Source: LSNR01 sp964603325
GTDB lineage: Bacteria > Patescibacteriota > Minisyncoccia > Moranbacterales > UBA9337
Length of the DNA stretch: 27,201 nucleotides
Reading direction: 5' to 3'
Assembly (NCBI GenBank): GCA_964603325.1
Contig: CAZRUH010000006.1
Location: 1 to 27,201 of the forward strand
Shown piece by piece: positions 1 to 8,256 of this stretch (its first letter is position 1; each line of letters starts with the position of its first letter). The position numbers and the translations under genes are program-made. The notes below the pieces were generated by a model. It did no database searches and was not told where the DNA came from. It saw nothing but the letters and a program-made list of their open reading frames with translations.

Positions 1-1938
1 CCGGATACGGAATCAACAAAGTTATATCAACAATTTGCGCAAATTGTCCCCAGATTAAAAGAAGGTGCGGATTACAAAGTTGATATAAAAGATAGAAATG
101 TTTCTTTGACGGATGATGGCATATCTAAAGTTGAAAAGTTTTTAAATATAAAAAATTTGTATGATCCGAGTAAAATAGCATATGTCCGTCATTTGGAACA
201 ATCATTGAAAGCCCAGGTTTTATTTAAAAAAGAGAAAGATTATATTGTAAAGGATGGACAAGTTATTATCGTTGATGATTTTACCGGTCGCTTAATGGAA
301 GGTCGTCGTTATAGCGAGGGTTTGCATCAGGCTATTGAGGCGAAAGAAGGTGTTGCCGTTCAAAAAGAGTCTAGAACACTTGCCACAATTACTTTTCAAA
401 ATTATTTCAAAATGTATAAAAAATTGTCCGGAATGACAGGAACGGCGTTAACCAGCGCTGAGGAATTTGCTAAGGTTTATGAGTTGGATGTCGTGGAAAT
501 ACCAACTCATAAACAAATTATAAGAAAAGATTTGCCCGATGTTGTATACAAAACCGAAAAAGGGAAGTTTGAAGCGATTGCCAAAGACATTGAAAAAATT
601 CATAAAAAGGGTCAGCCTATTTTGATAGGAACTATCGCTATTGAAAAATCGGAATATTTAAGCGAATTATTAAAGAAAAAAGGTATTCAGCATCAAGTTT
701 TAAATGCGAAGCAACATGAAAAGGAGGCAAGCATTATTGCCAACGCAGGAAAAAAGGGTTCTATTACCATAGCAACCAATATGGCGGGGCGGGGAACTGA
801 TATAAAATTGGGAAAGGGTGTTAAGGAATTGGGGGGATTGCACATAATCGGGACTGAGCGACACGAGGCGAGAAGAATTGATAATCAATTGAGAGGGAGA
901 GCGGGAAGGCAAGGGGATCCGGGAATAAGTCAGTTTTATGTTTCATTGGAGGATGAATTGATGCGTCGTTTTGGTGGAGACAGAATGAAGAATATGATGG
1001 ACACGTTAAAACTTCCCGAAGATCAACCAATTCAAAATAAAATTATTTCCAAAACGATTGAATCTGCGCAATCAAAAATTGAAGGATTTAATTTTGATAT
1101 CAGGAAGCACGTTTTGGATTATGATAATGTAATGAATAAACAGAGAGAGGTAATTTATGAAAAAAGAAAGTCAATACTTAAAAACGAAAACACAAAAAAT
1201 AAAATTCTTAAATTGATTAAAGAAGAGATAGAAAAAATAGTTTCCATTTATAGTAATTTAGAGAATCACAAATGGAATACAATTAAAATGTGGAGAGAGT
1301 TAAACAAGATTTCTTTATTGGAAGAAAAAGCAAAAAAACAATTACAAAAAATTTCCGAAGACAAGACCGAAGGAGAAATTGAAAAAAAGAGTAGAGCGAT
1401 AGATTTTTTGTATGGAGAATTTAAAAAACATTATTCAAAAAAAGAATCTGAAATTGGCGAGGAAAATATGAGAGAAATTGAGAGAGCGATAATGCTTCAA
1501 ACCATTGATGTCTTATGGATGAATCACTTGGATGAAATAGAATATTTGAGGCAGGGTATAGGTCTGCGTGGTTATGGTCAGAGGGATCCGCTTGTTGAAT
1601 ACAAAAGAGAGGCCTTCAATCTGTTTACAATGTTAATGGACAACATTCGTTCCAATATAGTTAGAAGTGTTTTTAAGGTAAACTTAATTTCTTCAGAGGA
1701 AAGAGATTTGGAGGCGGAGCAAATTGAAAAAGATAAATTGAAATTCAGTGGAGGAGAACAAGTGGAGCAATTTGGAGAGTTAAAAAAAATGCAGAATGAA
1801 GCATCTTCCAATAAGCAAGAAGAAGGTTATAAACAACATCCGATAATTAATGCTGAAAAGGTTGGTAGAAATGATCCTTGTCCATGTGGAAGCGGAAAGA
1901 AGTATAAAAAATGTTGTGGATTAAAAACGGTAAAATAA
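1..1938 (+). CDS. secA: SecA, preprotein translocase ATPase (5' truncated)
   Basis: SecA is the cytoplasmic ATPase that pushes unfolded preproteins through SecYEG. The reading frame is open from base 1, so the gene enters from the left; 645 residues are present and most of nucleotide-binding domain 1 is missing. Seen in order: the end of NBD1 and the preprotein cross-linking domain, the GRLMEGRRYSEGLHQAIEAK stretch, TLATITFQNYF and GMTGTA, then the NBD2 helicase motif NMAGRGTDIKLG near base 780. The helical scaffold and wing follow, with IDVLWMNHLDEIEYLRQGIG near base 1505. The C-terminal zinc-binding tail, CPCGSGKKYKKCC, lies near base 1875. The TTG at 106 is an internal codon, not the start. 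It is followed after 16 nt by secD, forming a secA-secD-secF cluster. Identification is certain; only the 5' boundary is unknown. Confidence 0.97.
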   Translation, partial: PDTESTKLYQQFAQIVPRLKEGADYKVDIKDRNVSLTDDGISKVEKFLNIKNLYDPSKIAYVRHLEQSLKAQVLFKKEKDYIVKDGQVIIVDDFTGRLMEGRRYSEGLHQAIEAKEGVAVQKESRTLATITFQNYFKMYKKLSGMTGTALTSAEEFAKVYELDVVEIPTHKQIIRKDLPDVVYKTEKGKFEAIAKDIEKIHKKGQPILIGTIAIEKSEYLSELLKKKGIQHQVLNAKQHEKEASIIANAGKKGSITIATNMAGRGTDIKLGKGVKELGGLHIIGTERHEARRIDNQLRGRAGRQGDPGISQFYVSLEDELMRRFGGDRMKNMMDTLKLPEDQPIQNKIISKTIESAQSKIEGFNFDIRKHVLDYDNVMNKQREVIYEKRKSILKNENTKNKILKLIKEEIEKIVSIYSNLENHKWNTIKMWRELNKISLLEEKAKKQLQKISEDKTEGEIEKKSRAIDFLYGEFKKHYSKKESEIGEENMREIERAIMLQTIDVLWMNHLDEIEYLRQGIGLRGYGQRDPLVEYKREAFNLFTMLMDNIRSNIVRSVFKVNLISSEERDLEAEQIEKDKLKFSGGEQVEQFGELKKMQNEASSNKQEEGYKQHPIINAEKVGRNDPCPCGSGKKYKKCCGLKTVK

Positions 1939-1954
1939 CTAAACAATTTTTAGT

Positions 1955-3646
1955 ATGAGTATAAAAGATAAAATAAGGTGGCAATTTGCGGGAGTAATTT
2001 TATTGGCTGTGATTAGCACCGTGATAGCTTATCCAAAGTCCGTTAAGTTTATTCCGCCACTATACAAAGCGCTGGAAAAACCAAAAATAAATTTAGGGCT
2101 GGATTTGCAAGGGGGGTATCGTTTGGAATATGCGGTTGATGTTTCTAAAGTAGCGGATGACAAAAAAACTGATGCCCTTCAAGCCGCTCAAGATGTTTTG
2201 GAAAGAAAAGTCAATATGACTGGAACCAGTGAAGCGTTGATTCAGAGTATTCCCGGAAAAAATCCGAGAATAACCGTTGAATATCCGGGTGCAAAAAATG
2301 CGGACGATTTGAAAAAATTGATAAAAGAAACTCCTTTTTTGGAATTTAAAATTGAAAAAACTTTACAAGAACAAGATGTGGAGAAAAAGAAACTGGAAGA
2401 AATGTTAAAACCGGTAAATGATTCCAATAAAAAGAAAGCTGAGGATTTATTGAAGAAAATCAAAAATGATAAAAATATTGATTTTTCTAAGCTGGCAAAA
2501 GAAAACAGTCAAGATCCCGGATCTAAAGATAATGCCGGTGATTTGGGTTTTGCCAAGAAAGGACAATTTGTAGAGGCGGTAGATAAGGTTTTGTTTGATG
2601 ATAATTTTAAAAACGGGGAGGTTTGGCCGGACCTGGTAGAAAGTAAGTATGGTTGGCATATTATTAAGAAAATAGAAGAAAAAGGCAGTGGTGATAATAA
2701 AGAAGTCCACGCGCAACATATTTTGTTTGTAAAACAAACACCGAATATTTTTGGTGATAATTGGAAATATAAATCAACCGATTTGACCGGAAAAAATTTG
2801 AAAAGCGCAGATGTGGTTTTTACAAATCAAGGTCTTTCAAAACCGGAAGTTTCCATAAAATTTGATTCTGAAGGAGCGAAGAAATTTGCGGAAATAACAA
2901 AGAACAATATTGGCAAACCGATAGCTATTTATTTAGATGGAAAATTAATTAGTGCTCCCATAGTGCAAACTGAAATTACCAATGGTGAAGCGGTGATTAC
3001 CGGAAATTTTACAATTGATGAAGCGAAAAATTTAAAAAGAAGACTAAATGAAGGTGCCTTACCTGTACCGATAAAACTTGTTTCACAGCAAAGTGTCGGA
3101 GCATCTTTGGGAAAAATTTCTTTACAAAAAAGTTTAAAAGCCGGAGTGGTAGGGTTGGTGTTGGTTGGAATTTTTATGATTTTGTATTACAGATTTTTGG
3201 GATTGGTAGCGGTTCTGGGGTTATTGATTTATTCAGCTATGATGGTTTCAGTTTTTAAATTATCCGGGACTTTGTCAACATGGCCGATTACTTTGACGCT
3301 CTCCGGAATTGCCGGTTTTATTTTATCAATCGGAATGGCCATAGATGCGAATATTTTAATTTTTGAAAGAATAAAAGAAGAGATAAGGAATGGAAGTAGA
3401 CTGGAAACAGCTATTGAGGAAGGTTTTCAGAGAGCTTGGCCCAGTATTAGAGATGGAAATTATTCCACAATAATTACTTCTTTAATATTAGCTTGGATAG
3501 GTACCGGTTTTATAAAGGGTTTTGCAATAACTCTAATAATAGGAGTTGTATTGTCTATGTTTACGGCAATAGTTCTTGTTAAGACAATATTGCAATTTTT
3601 CGTGGGTGAGTGGTTGAAAAACAGAAGTTGGCTAATTAAGCAATAA
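1955..3646 (+). CDS. secD: SecD, protein-export membrane protein with inserted parvulin-like domain
   Basis: SecD, with SecF, uses the proton motive force to help late steps of Sec export. The 563-residue protein has TM1 at about 11-27, the family motif NLGLDLQGGYRL at 46-57, and a five-helix C-terminal membrane domain with GMAIDANILIFERIKEE at 460-476. The outside P1 head domain is interrupted at about residues 156-260 by a peptidyl-prolyl isomerase of the parvulin/PpiC type: IDFSKLAKENSQDPGS, AGDLGFAKKGQF, then YGWHIIKKIE. The usual first parvulin strand (HxxHIL) comes after the last one, as VHAQHILF at 251-258, which suggests a circular permutation. SecD sequence resumes at STDLTGKNLKSADVVF (about 274-289). 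Both conserved histidines (H235, H255) are present. SecF follows after 15 nt. The SecD call is certain; the permuted PPIase is read from motifs only. Confidence 0.96.
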   Translation: MSIKDKIRWQFAGVILLAVISTVIAYPKSVKFIPPLYKALEKPKINLGLDLQGGYRLEYAVDVSKVADDKKTDALQAAQDVLERKVNMTGTSEALIQSIPGKNPRITVEYPGAKNADDLKKLIKETPFLEFKIEKTLQEQDVEKKKLEEMLKPVNDSNKKKAEDLLKKIKNDKNIDFSKLAKENSQDPGSKDNAGDLGFAKKGQFVEAVDKVLFDDNFKNGEVWPDLVESKYGWHIIKKIEEKGSGDNKEVHAQHILFVKQTPNIFGDNWKYKSTDLTGKNLKSADVVFTNQGLSKPEVSIKFDSEGAKKFAEITKNNIGKPIAIYLDGKLISAPIVQTEITNGEAVITGNFTIDEAKNLKRRLNEGALPVPIKLVSQQSVGASLGKISLQKSLKAGVVGLVLVGIFMILYYRFLGLVAVLGLLIYSAMMVSVFKLSGTLSTWPITLTLSGIAGFILSIGMAIDANILIFERIKEEIRNGSRLETAIEEGFQRAWPSIRDGNYSTIITSLILAWIGTGFIKGFAITLIIGVVLSMFTAIVLVKTILQFFVGEWLKNRSWLIKQ

Positions 3647-3661
3647 TTACTACAAAAATAT

Positions 3662-4582
3662 ATGCGAATAATTCAAAAAAGAAAGTATACATATGGTTTT
3701 TCGTTAGTTATGGTAATCGCCAGTATGGTATTTTTATCAATTTGGGGGTTGCGATTGGGGATTGATTTTAAAGGAGGAACTTTGATGGAGATTAAATTTT
3801 CACCAAAAGAAAATTCGGAACAAGCCGTTAAAGATTTTCATTCGCCATCTCGTGATGAAATAAAAAGCAAGCTGAAAAATTTAAATCTAAATGATTTAAT
3901 GGTTCAAACTTCTGATGACAACAAAATTATTTTGCGTTATATTGCATCTGATGAGAATTTAAACGAAAAAGTAGTGGCTAAGCTTGGAGAGTTTAATGAT
4001 AATGTGGAAAAACTCAGAGTTGATTTTGTGGGAGCTTCTATTTCGGATCAATTGAAAAAAAATGCTTTATGGGCGATAGTATTGGCGATTTTTGGTATAG
4101 CCGGATATATTGCTTGGGCATTTAGAAAAGTTTCTTATCCTATAAAATCTTGGCAGTATGGGATAGGCGCTATTATCGCTTTGGCACATGATATAATCAT
4201 CACTTTGGGAGTATTTTCTTTATTGGGAAAGTTTATGGGAGTTGAAGTGGGAATTCCTTTTGTGGCGGCGTTATTAACTATACTCGGTTATTCTGTAAAT
4301 GATACCATTGTTGTTTATGATAGGATTAGAGAAAATCTTATTCGTTCCAATTATAAAGACGATTTTGAAGAAATTGTAAATAAATCCATATCGGAAACAT
4401 TGGCTCGTTCTATAAATACTTCAGCAACGGTAATTTTGGTTCTGCTGGCAATTATTTTATTTGGAGGAGAGTCTATTAGATATTTTTCGGTGGCTTTATT
4501 GGTGGGCGTTGCTTTTGGAACATATTCTTCAATTTTCGTTGCTTCCGCATTATTGGTTAGCAGTAATAAGTTTAAAAAATAA
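3662..4582 (+). CDS. secF: SecF, protein-export membrane protein
   Basis: SecF is the partner of SecD in the proton-driven export complex. The 306-residue protein is a typical length. TM1 is at about 11-30, followed by the family motif GIDFKGGTLMEIKF at 33-46, a small extracytoplasmic domain to about residue 130, and five more membrane segments. The membrane motifs ALAHDIIITLG (173-183) and GYSVNDTIVVYDRIRENL (209-226) are intact. It lies 15 nt downstream of secD and, unlike secD here, carries no insert. The gene ends 16 nt before ridA, so the two may share a transcript; no terminator is visible between them. Confidence 0.96.
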   Translation: MRIIQKRKYTYGFSLVMVIASMVFLSIWGLRLGIDFKGGTLMEIKFSPKENSEQAVKDFHSPSRDEIKSKLKNLNLNDLMVQTSDDNKIILRYIASDENLNEKVVAKLGEFNDNVEKLRVDFVGASISDQLKKNALWAIVLAIFGIAGYIAWAFRKVSYPIKSWQYGIGAIIALAHDIIITLGVFSLLGKFMGVEVGIPFVAALLTILGYSVNDTIVVYDRIRENLIRSNYKDDFEEIVNKSISETLARSINTSATVILVLLAIILFGGESIRYFSVALLVGVAFGTYSSIFVASALLVSSNKFKK

Positions 4583-4598
4583 TGATTTTGTTCATAAT

Positions 4599-4997
4599 AT
4601 GAATATAATTAAAAAAAATGTTGAAATAAAAACAAAAAAAGCTCCCAAAGCAGTTGGGCCATATTCGCAAGCTATTGATACGGGAGAGTTTGTGTTTATT
4701 TCCGGACAAATAGCCATTAATTCAAAAAATAATTCATTTGATGAAAATAATTCCGTTGACAAACAAACAAAATTGGTTATAGAGAATATAAAAAACATTT
4801 TAAAAGAAGTGTCATTAAAATTAAGCAATGTTGTAAAAACGGAGATTTATCTAATTAATATTGATGATTTTTCAGTGGTAAATAAAATCTATGAAAAGTA
4901 TTTTAAAAGTAACCCCAAGCCGGCGAGACAAACGGTTGAAGTTTGCAAACTGCCGTTAAATGCTAAAATAGAAATATCATGTATAGCAAAAAAATAA
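4599..4997 (+). CDS. ridA: RidA-family reactive imine/enamine deaminase
   Basis: RidA (YjgF/YER057c/UK114) hydrolyses the unstable 2-aminoacrylate and imine intermediates released by PLP enzymes such as threonine dehydratase. From the ATG at 4599 the product is 132 residues, the normal family length. The open frame extends 46 codons further upstream, but that part runs inside secF and has no RidA homology. Family signatures are PYSQA (21-25) and SGQI (35-38). PARQTVEV around R110 matches the substrate-carboxylate arginine, and NAKIEI holds E126, equivalent to the catalytic glutamate. Key residues are therefore intact. Its last 19 nt overlap the start of ilvA, so the enzyme that makes the toxic intermediate and the one that clears it are translationally linked. 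No clear ribosome binding site is seen. Confidence 0.93.
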   Translation: MNIIKKNVEIKTKKAPKAVGPYSQAIDTGEFVFISGQIAINSKNNSFDENNSVDKQTKLVIENIKNILKEVSLKLSNVVKTEIYLINIDDFSVVNKIYEKYFKSNPKPARQTVEVCKLPLNAKIEISCIAKK

Positions 4998-6217
4998 ATA
5001 TTGATTTGATAAAAAAAATCAAAGAATCTTTCTCTAAAGAAATAAAGGAAACCCCTTTGGAATATTCAGGTAGATTGTCAAAAAAGTATGGTTGCAAAAT
5101 TTTTTTAAAAAGAGAAGATTTGCAATTGGTCAGATCGTATAAAATTAGAGGAGCTTTTAATGCGATCAATAAACTAGGTAAAAACAGAGAAGCGGGTGTT
5201 GTTTGTTCCAGTGCCGGCAATCATGCTCAAGGAGTTGCTTTGGCGTGTAAAATTTTTAAAGTGTCGGGGCATATTTTTATGCCAAAAACGACACCTATGC
5301 AAAAAATAGAAAGAACTAAGAAATTTGGAGGAAGGTATGTTAAGGTAATTCTTGAAGGAGATGTTTTTGATGAAGCTCAAAAAGAGGCATTAAAGTTTTC
5401 AAGAGAAAAAGGAATGAATTATATAGCGCCATTTGATAATATGAAAGTTATTAGCGGAAACTCAACTATCGGATTGGAAATTTTAGCACAGATGAGCGAT
5501 TTGAAAGAAGTTCCGGATATAGTAATTGTTCCGATTGGTGGAGGTGGACTAATAAGCGGTATCGCCTCTTATATAAAAAAAATAAATCCCAAGATTAAGA
5601 TAATAGGCGTTGAAGCGAGCGGTAGCGCAAGTATGAGTGAGGCAATAAAAAACAACTCTCCGGTAGAGTTGTCAAAAATTGATACCTTTGCCGACGGTGT
5701 GGCCGTAAGGAAAGTTGGCAAATTAACTTTTGATATAGTTAAAAAAACAGTTGATGATATAATTATTGTCCCTGAAAACAGAATATCCGCAACAATTTTA
5801 AAATTATTAAAAGAAGAAGGAATAATATTGGAACCGGCAGGAGCATTGTCAATAAATGCAATAAGAGATATACCCAAAAAACAATTAAAAAATAAAACTG
5901 TTGTATGTGTGCTGAGTGGAGGAAATTTAGATTTCAACAGATTACCTGATATTAAAGAGCGATATTTAAAATTTAAAGGATTAAAAAAACATCTGACGGT
6001 GTTCTTTCCCCAAAGACCAAGTGCTTTAAAAGAGTTTGTTAATTGTTTGGGTAAAAATGACAACATTGTTTATTTTCATTACTCGGAATCCGAAGGTATT
6101 TGGGGTGAAGCGAGAATTGCCATTGAAACCAATAAAAAAGAAAATTTTGGAAAATTATACAAGAAACTTAATAAAGCAAAAATTAGATTTTTGGAAAATG
6201 GAAAAAATAGAATATGA
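4979..6217 (+). CDS. ilvA: Threonine ammonia-lyase (threonine dehydratase), short form
   Basis: A PLP fold-type II enzyme that converts threonine (and serine) to 2-oxobutyrate (pyruvate) and ammonia. In the 412-residue product the PLP lysine is K55 in SYKIRGA. The substrate loop is SSAGNHAQGVA (78-88), the phosphate-binding glycine loop is GGGG (187-190), and LSGGN (312-316) lies near the cofactor. The C-terminal part, about 334-412, looks like a single ACT-like regulatory domain. This matches the short Bacillus/Corynebacterium-type IlvA rather than the two-domain E. coli form. It overlaps ridA by 19 nt and pyrH by 4 nt (ATGA). No other isoleucine-biosynthesis genes are in the window, so a catabolic or nitrogen-releasing role is as likely as biosynthesis. 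Confidence 0.93.
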   Translation: MYSKKINIDLIKKIKESFSKEIKETPLEYSGRLSKKYGCKIFLKREDLQLVRSYKIRGAFNAINKLGKNREAGVVCSSAGNHAQGVALACKIFKVSGHIFMPKTTPMQKIERTKKFGGRYVKVILEGDVFDEAQKEALKFSREKGMNYIAPFDNMKVISGNSTIGLEILAQMSDLKEVPDIVIVPIGGGGLISGIASYIKKINPKIKIIGVEASGSASMSEAIKNNSPVELSKIDTFADGVAVRKVGKLTFDIVKKTVDDIIIVPENRISATILKLLKEEGIILEPAGALSINAIRDIPKKQLKNKTVVCVLSGGNLDFNRLPDIKERYLKFKGLKKHLTVFFPQRPSALKEFVNCLGKNDNIVYFHYSESEGIWGEARIAIETNKKENFGKLYKKLNKAKIRFLENGKNRI

Positions 6218-6924
6218 AAAAAATAGAAGATAAAATTATCGTGATTTCTTTGGGAGGGTCTTTAATTGTTCCTGATAAAATAGACACTATCTTTATTAAA
6301 AAATTTAAGAAAGTAATAAAAAAACAAATTAAAGTTGGTTTTAAATTTGTAATTGTAACCGGAGGAGGTATGGTTGCCAGAAGATATATAGATTCCGCGG
6401 GAAAAATTGGAAAAATTGATAACGAGGAAAAGGATTGGTTGGGTATTCATGCTACCAGAATGAATGCGCATTTTATAAAAACCGTTTTTAAATGTTGTGC
6501 GCATCCCAGAATAAACAAAAATCCTCGCACTAAGGAAAATTTGAAAAAACACTTTGCAAAAGGCGAAAAAATTATGGTGGCGGCCGGGTGGAGGCCGGGT
6601 TGGTCAACTGACTATGTAGCTGTTATTTTGGCGGAGAGATTTGGAGCTAAAAAATTAATCAATCTATCAAACATTACTTATTTGTATGATAAAGATCCAA
6701 ATAAATTTGATAATGCAAAAAAAATTAAAAATATTTCTTGGAAGGATTTCAGAAGAATGGTCGGCAATAAATGGGATCCGGGAATGAATACGCCATTTGA
6801 CCCAATCGCTTCCAAATTAGCGCAAAAAAACAATCTGGAAGTTGCCATAATAGGCGGTGATAATTTGAAAAATCTTGAAAAATATTTAAAAAAGAAAAAG
6901 TTTAAAGGAAGTATTATAAATTAA
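6214..6924 (+). CDS. pyrH: UMP kinase, archaeal-type amino-acid-kinase fold
   Basis: This protein should phosphorylate UMP to UDP in pyrimidine nucleotide synthesis. The 236-residue sequence has the amino-acid-kinase features SLGGS (12-16), TGGG (49-52), GIHATRMNA (77-85), WSTD (130-133) and DKDP (159-162), and ends in GSII. The GIxATRxNA and GxSTD motifs with the C-terminal GSII fit the archaeal/Sulfolobus branch of PyrH rather than the usual bacterial one, which to my knowledge is also common in CPR genomes. The start overlaps the ilvA stop as ATGA. It is the last gene of the rightward run and meets a leftward gene 100 nt later. The kinase fold is certain; UMP as substrate is likely but rests on motif recognition. 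Confidence 0.85.
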   Translation: MKKIEDKIIVISLGGSLIVPDKIDTIFIKKFKKVIKKQIKVGFKFVIVTGGGMVARRYIDSAGKIGKIDNEEKDWLGIHATRMNAHFIKTVFKCCAHPRINKNPRTKENLKKHFAKGEKIMVAAGWRPGWSTDYVAVILAERFGAKKLINLSNITYLYDKDPNKFDNAKKIKNISWKDFRRMVGNKWDPGMNTPFDPIASKLAQKNNLEVAIIGGDNLKNLEKYLKKKKFKGSIIN

Positions 6925-7024
6925 AAGTAGAGAAGTTTGTATATAAAGAATACTGTTGAAAAAATATTTTTTTCTTATGATTTGTGTTTTTTAATTATTT
7001 AAAATAAGAAATATAATTTATTTT
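6925..7024. other. Convergent intergenic gap, possible weak terminator
   Basis: This 100-nt AT-only stretch separates rightward pyrH from the leftward nuclease gene. It contains a short A/T palindrome, AAAAAATATTTTTT, at about 6960-6973. That could form a weak bidirectional stop, but there is no GC-rich stem. No gene is visible. Confidence 0.3.
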
Positions 7025-8116
7025 TTATTTTTTCTTTACGCTAAATCCCTTAGATTCTCGTTCCAATTTTTTTGTGGATTCAATATCGCGTTTAATTTTT
7101 GAAGGCAAGGTGCTGAGGACTTTTTTTAATTGAGTCAAATTAATCTTGTTTACTTCTTCCCATTTTCCGAGAGGTTCCAAAACTTCTTTTAACTTTTTTT
7201 CATCATAAGAAAAGGTTTGTCTTAAATTGCGAGTAATAACACCTTGTTCCGAAAAAACCCTTTCTACACCTTCTTGGTCCATATAATCGGAAATTTTCTT
7301 TTGTAGTTCCGAAATCTTCATTCGCAAACTTTTAGCGTCCGTTTGAGCCTGAATATAATCTTTAATGTCCTTATTTATCTCTTCGGAGTCTATTTTTCTT
7401 TTTTCTTTGAATTTANNNNNNNNNNCACACCAATCACATAAAGGATTTAGAATTGGTTTAAAAGAGCTGTTTTCAATATTTCTTATCGCCTCCAAAAAAT
7501 TTTCTTCAAGTATATCCAGTTGTTTTTTATTTCTGATTGAACTTAACTTAACGCCATGTTTCACAAAATATAAACTTACTTTTATTTTGTTTAATCGTTT
7601 TTTTTCTTCCGGATAACGATCCAAAAAAGCTTTAAGATAAATAGTTAATTGCAAGTCATTATCAACTTTTTGTTGGCTGGGCATCTTTTTGGAAGTTTTG
7701 TAATCAATTATTTCATATCCGTATTCCGTGCGATCAATTCTATCTATAATTCCCGATGCAATGTGTTCGCCTATCTTTATTTGAAAAGGACTTTCCAGTG
7801 CTATTATATTTATTTTAGAAATATCATTGTCTTTGTAATATCTTTTAATGATTTCTACTCCTTGAGAAAATGCGGCGCGTTCCTCAACCTCTTTGTCAAA
7901 TACATCGCTATTCCAGTTTTTGGAAAAAAAATCCAAAGCTTGCTCCAAGCTCGGAGACAATATTCCCGGAGTGTGAATAAAATTAAGAGTGGAATGAATT
8001 AATGTTCCAAAAACCGCTTCTTTTGATTTTGGTTTTCTGATTTTATCTATATACTGAAATTTATATTTTAAGGGGCAAGTTTGGTAAGTATTTAACGCTG
8101 AATAAGAAAGACGCAT
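7025..8116 (-). CDS. RecB/Cas4-like PD-(D/E)XK nuclease, probable Fe-S type (contains N gap)
   Basis: A nuclease of the PDDEXK_1 (AddB/RecB C-terminal, Cas4-like) group, probably acting in DNA repair or end processing. The N-terminus has the family opening SYSALNTYQTCPLKYKF. Catalytic residues seen are H41 in FGTLIH, D125 in GIIDRID, D138 and K140 in IIDYKT, and the QLTIY motif at 156-160. C14 plus C227-x2-C230 match the cysteine pattern that holds a 4Fe-4S cluster in this family. The expected last cysteine would fall in the 10-N gap just after C230. Sequence after the gap stays in the same frame: a coiled-coil tail of about 130 residues, rich in Lys and Glu. The gene stands alone and is read divergently from gltX. 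The true length is uncertain because the gap size is probably arbitrary. Confidence 0.85.
   Translation of the reverse strand: MRLSYSALNTYQTCPLKYKFQYIDKIRKPKSKEAVFGTLIHSTLNFIHTPGILSPSLEQALDFFSKNWNSDVFDKEVEERAAFSQGVEIIKRYYKDNDISKINIIALESPFQIKIGEHIASGIIDRIDRTEYGYEIIDYKTSKKMPSQQKVDNDLQLTIYLKAFLDRYPEEKKRLNKIKVSLYFVKHGVKLSSIRNKKQLDILEENFLEAIRNIENSSFKPILNPLCDWCXXXXKFKEKRKIDSEEINKDIKDYIQAQTDAKSLRMKISELQKKISDYMDQEGVERVFSEQGVITRNLRQTFSYDEKKLKEVLEPLGKWEEVNKINLTQLKKVLSTLPSKIKRDIESTKKLERESKGFSVKKK
7416..7425. other. Assembly gap (10 N)
   Basis: Ten N bases lie inside the nuclease gene. Ten is a common placeholder length, so the real gap may be longer or shorter. It falls where the Fe-S cysteine cluster should finish. 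Confidence 0.98.
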
Positions 8117-8148
8117 ATTTTATTTGATAAGAAATTACACTTTTAGTG

Positions 8149-8177
8149 ATTATATCACGAGAGCATTTTATTGAAAA
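8149..8177 (-). promoter_or_regulatory. Candidate promoter of the nuclease gene
   Basis: On the minus strand a -10 box TATAAT (8154-8149) lies 17 nt from a weak -35 box TTTTCA (8177-8172). Transcription would start near 8142, about 26 nt before the ATG at 8116. Motif matching only. Confidence 0.45.
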
Positions 8178-8198
8178 GAAACGTATTAAAAATCATTA

Positions 8199-8228
8199 TT
8201 GGACTTTAGTGATTCAATTTTGTATAAT
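8199..8228 (+). promoter_or_regulatory. Candidate promoter of gltX operon
   Basis: A perfect -10 box TATAAT (8223-8228) lies 18 nt after a weak -35 box TTGGAC (8199-8204). The inferred start near 8235 leaves a leader of about 20 nt before the ATG at 8257. It is back to back with the nuclease promoter. Confidence 0.5.
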
Positions 8229-8256
8229 GTAATAGTAAAAATTATTTGATTGTTAT

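Noticed and set aside
2420..2728. Tandem parvulin repeats in SecD
   Set aside because: Only one set of core motifs is present and SecD sequence resumes soon after HAQHILF, so permutation explains it better than two domains.
2447..2737. 96-codon minus-strand ORF inside secD
   Set aside because: It is antisense to the PPIase insert and has no features of its own.
4461..4598. 46-codon N-terminal extension of RidA
   Set aside because: It lies within secF in another frame and RidA homology starts only after the ATG at 4599.
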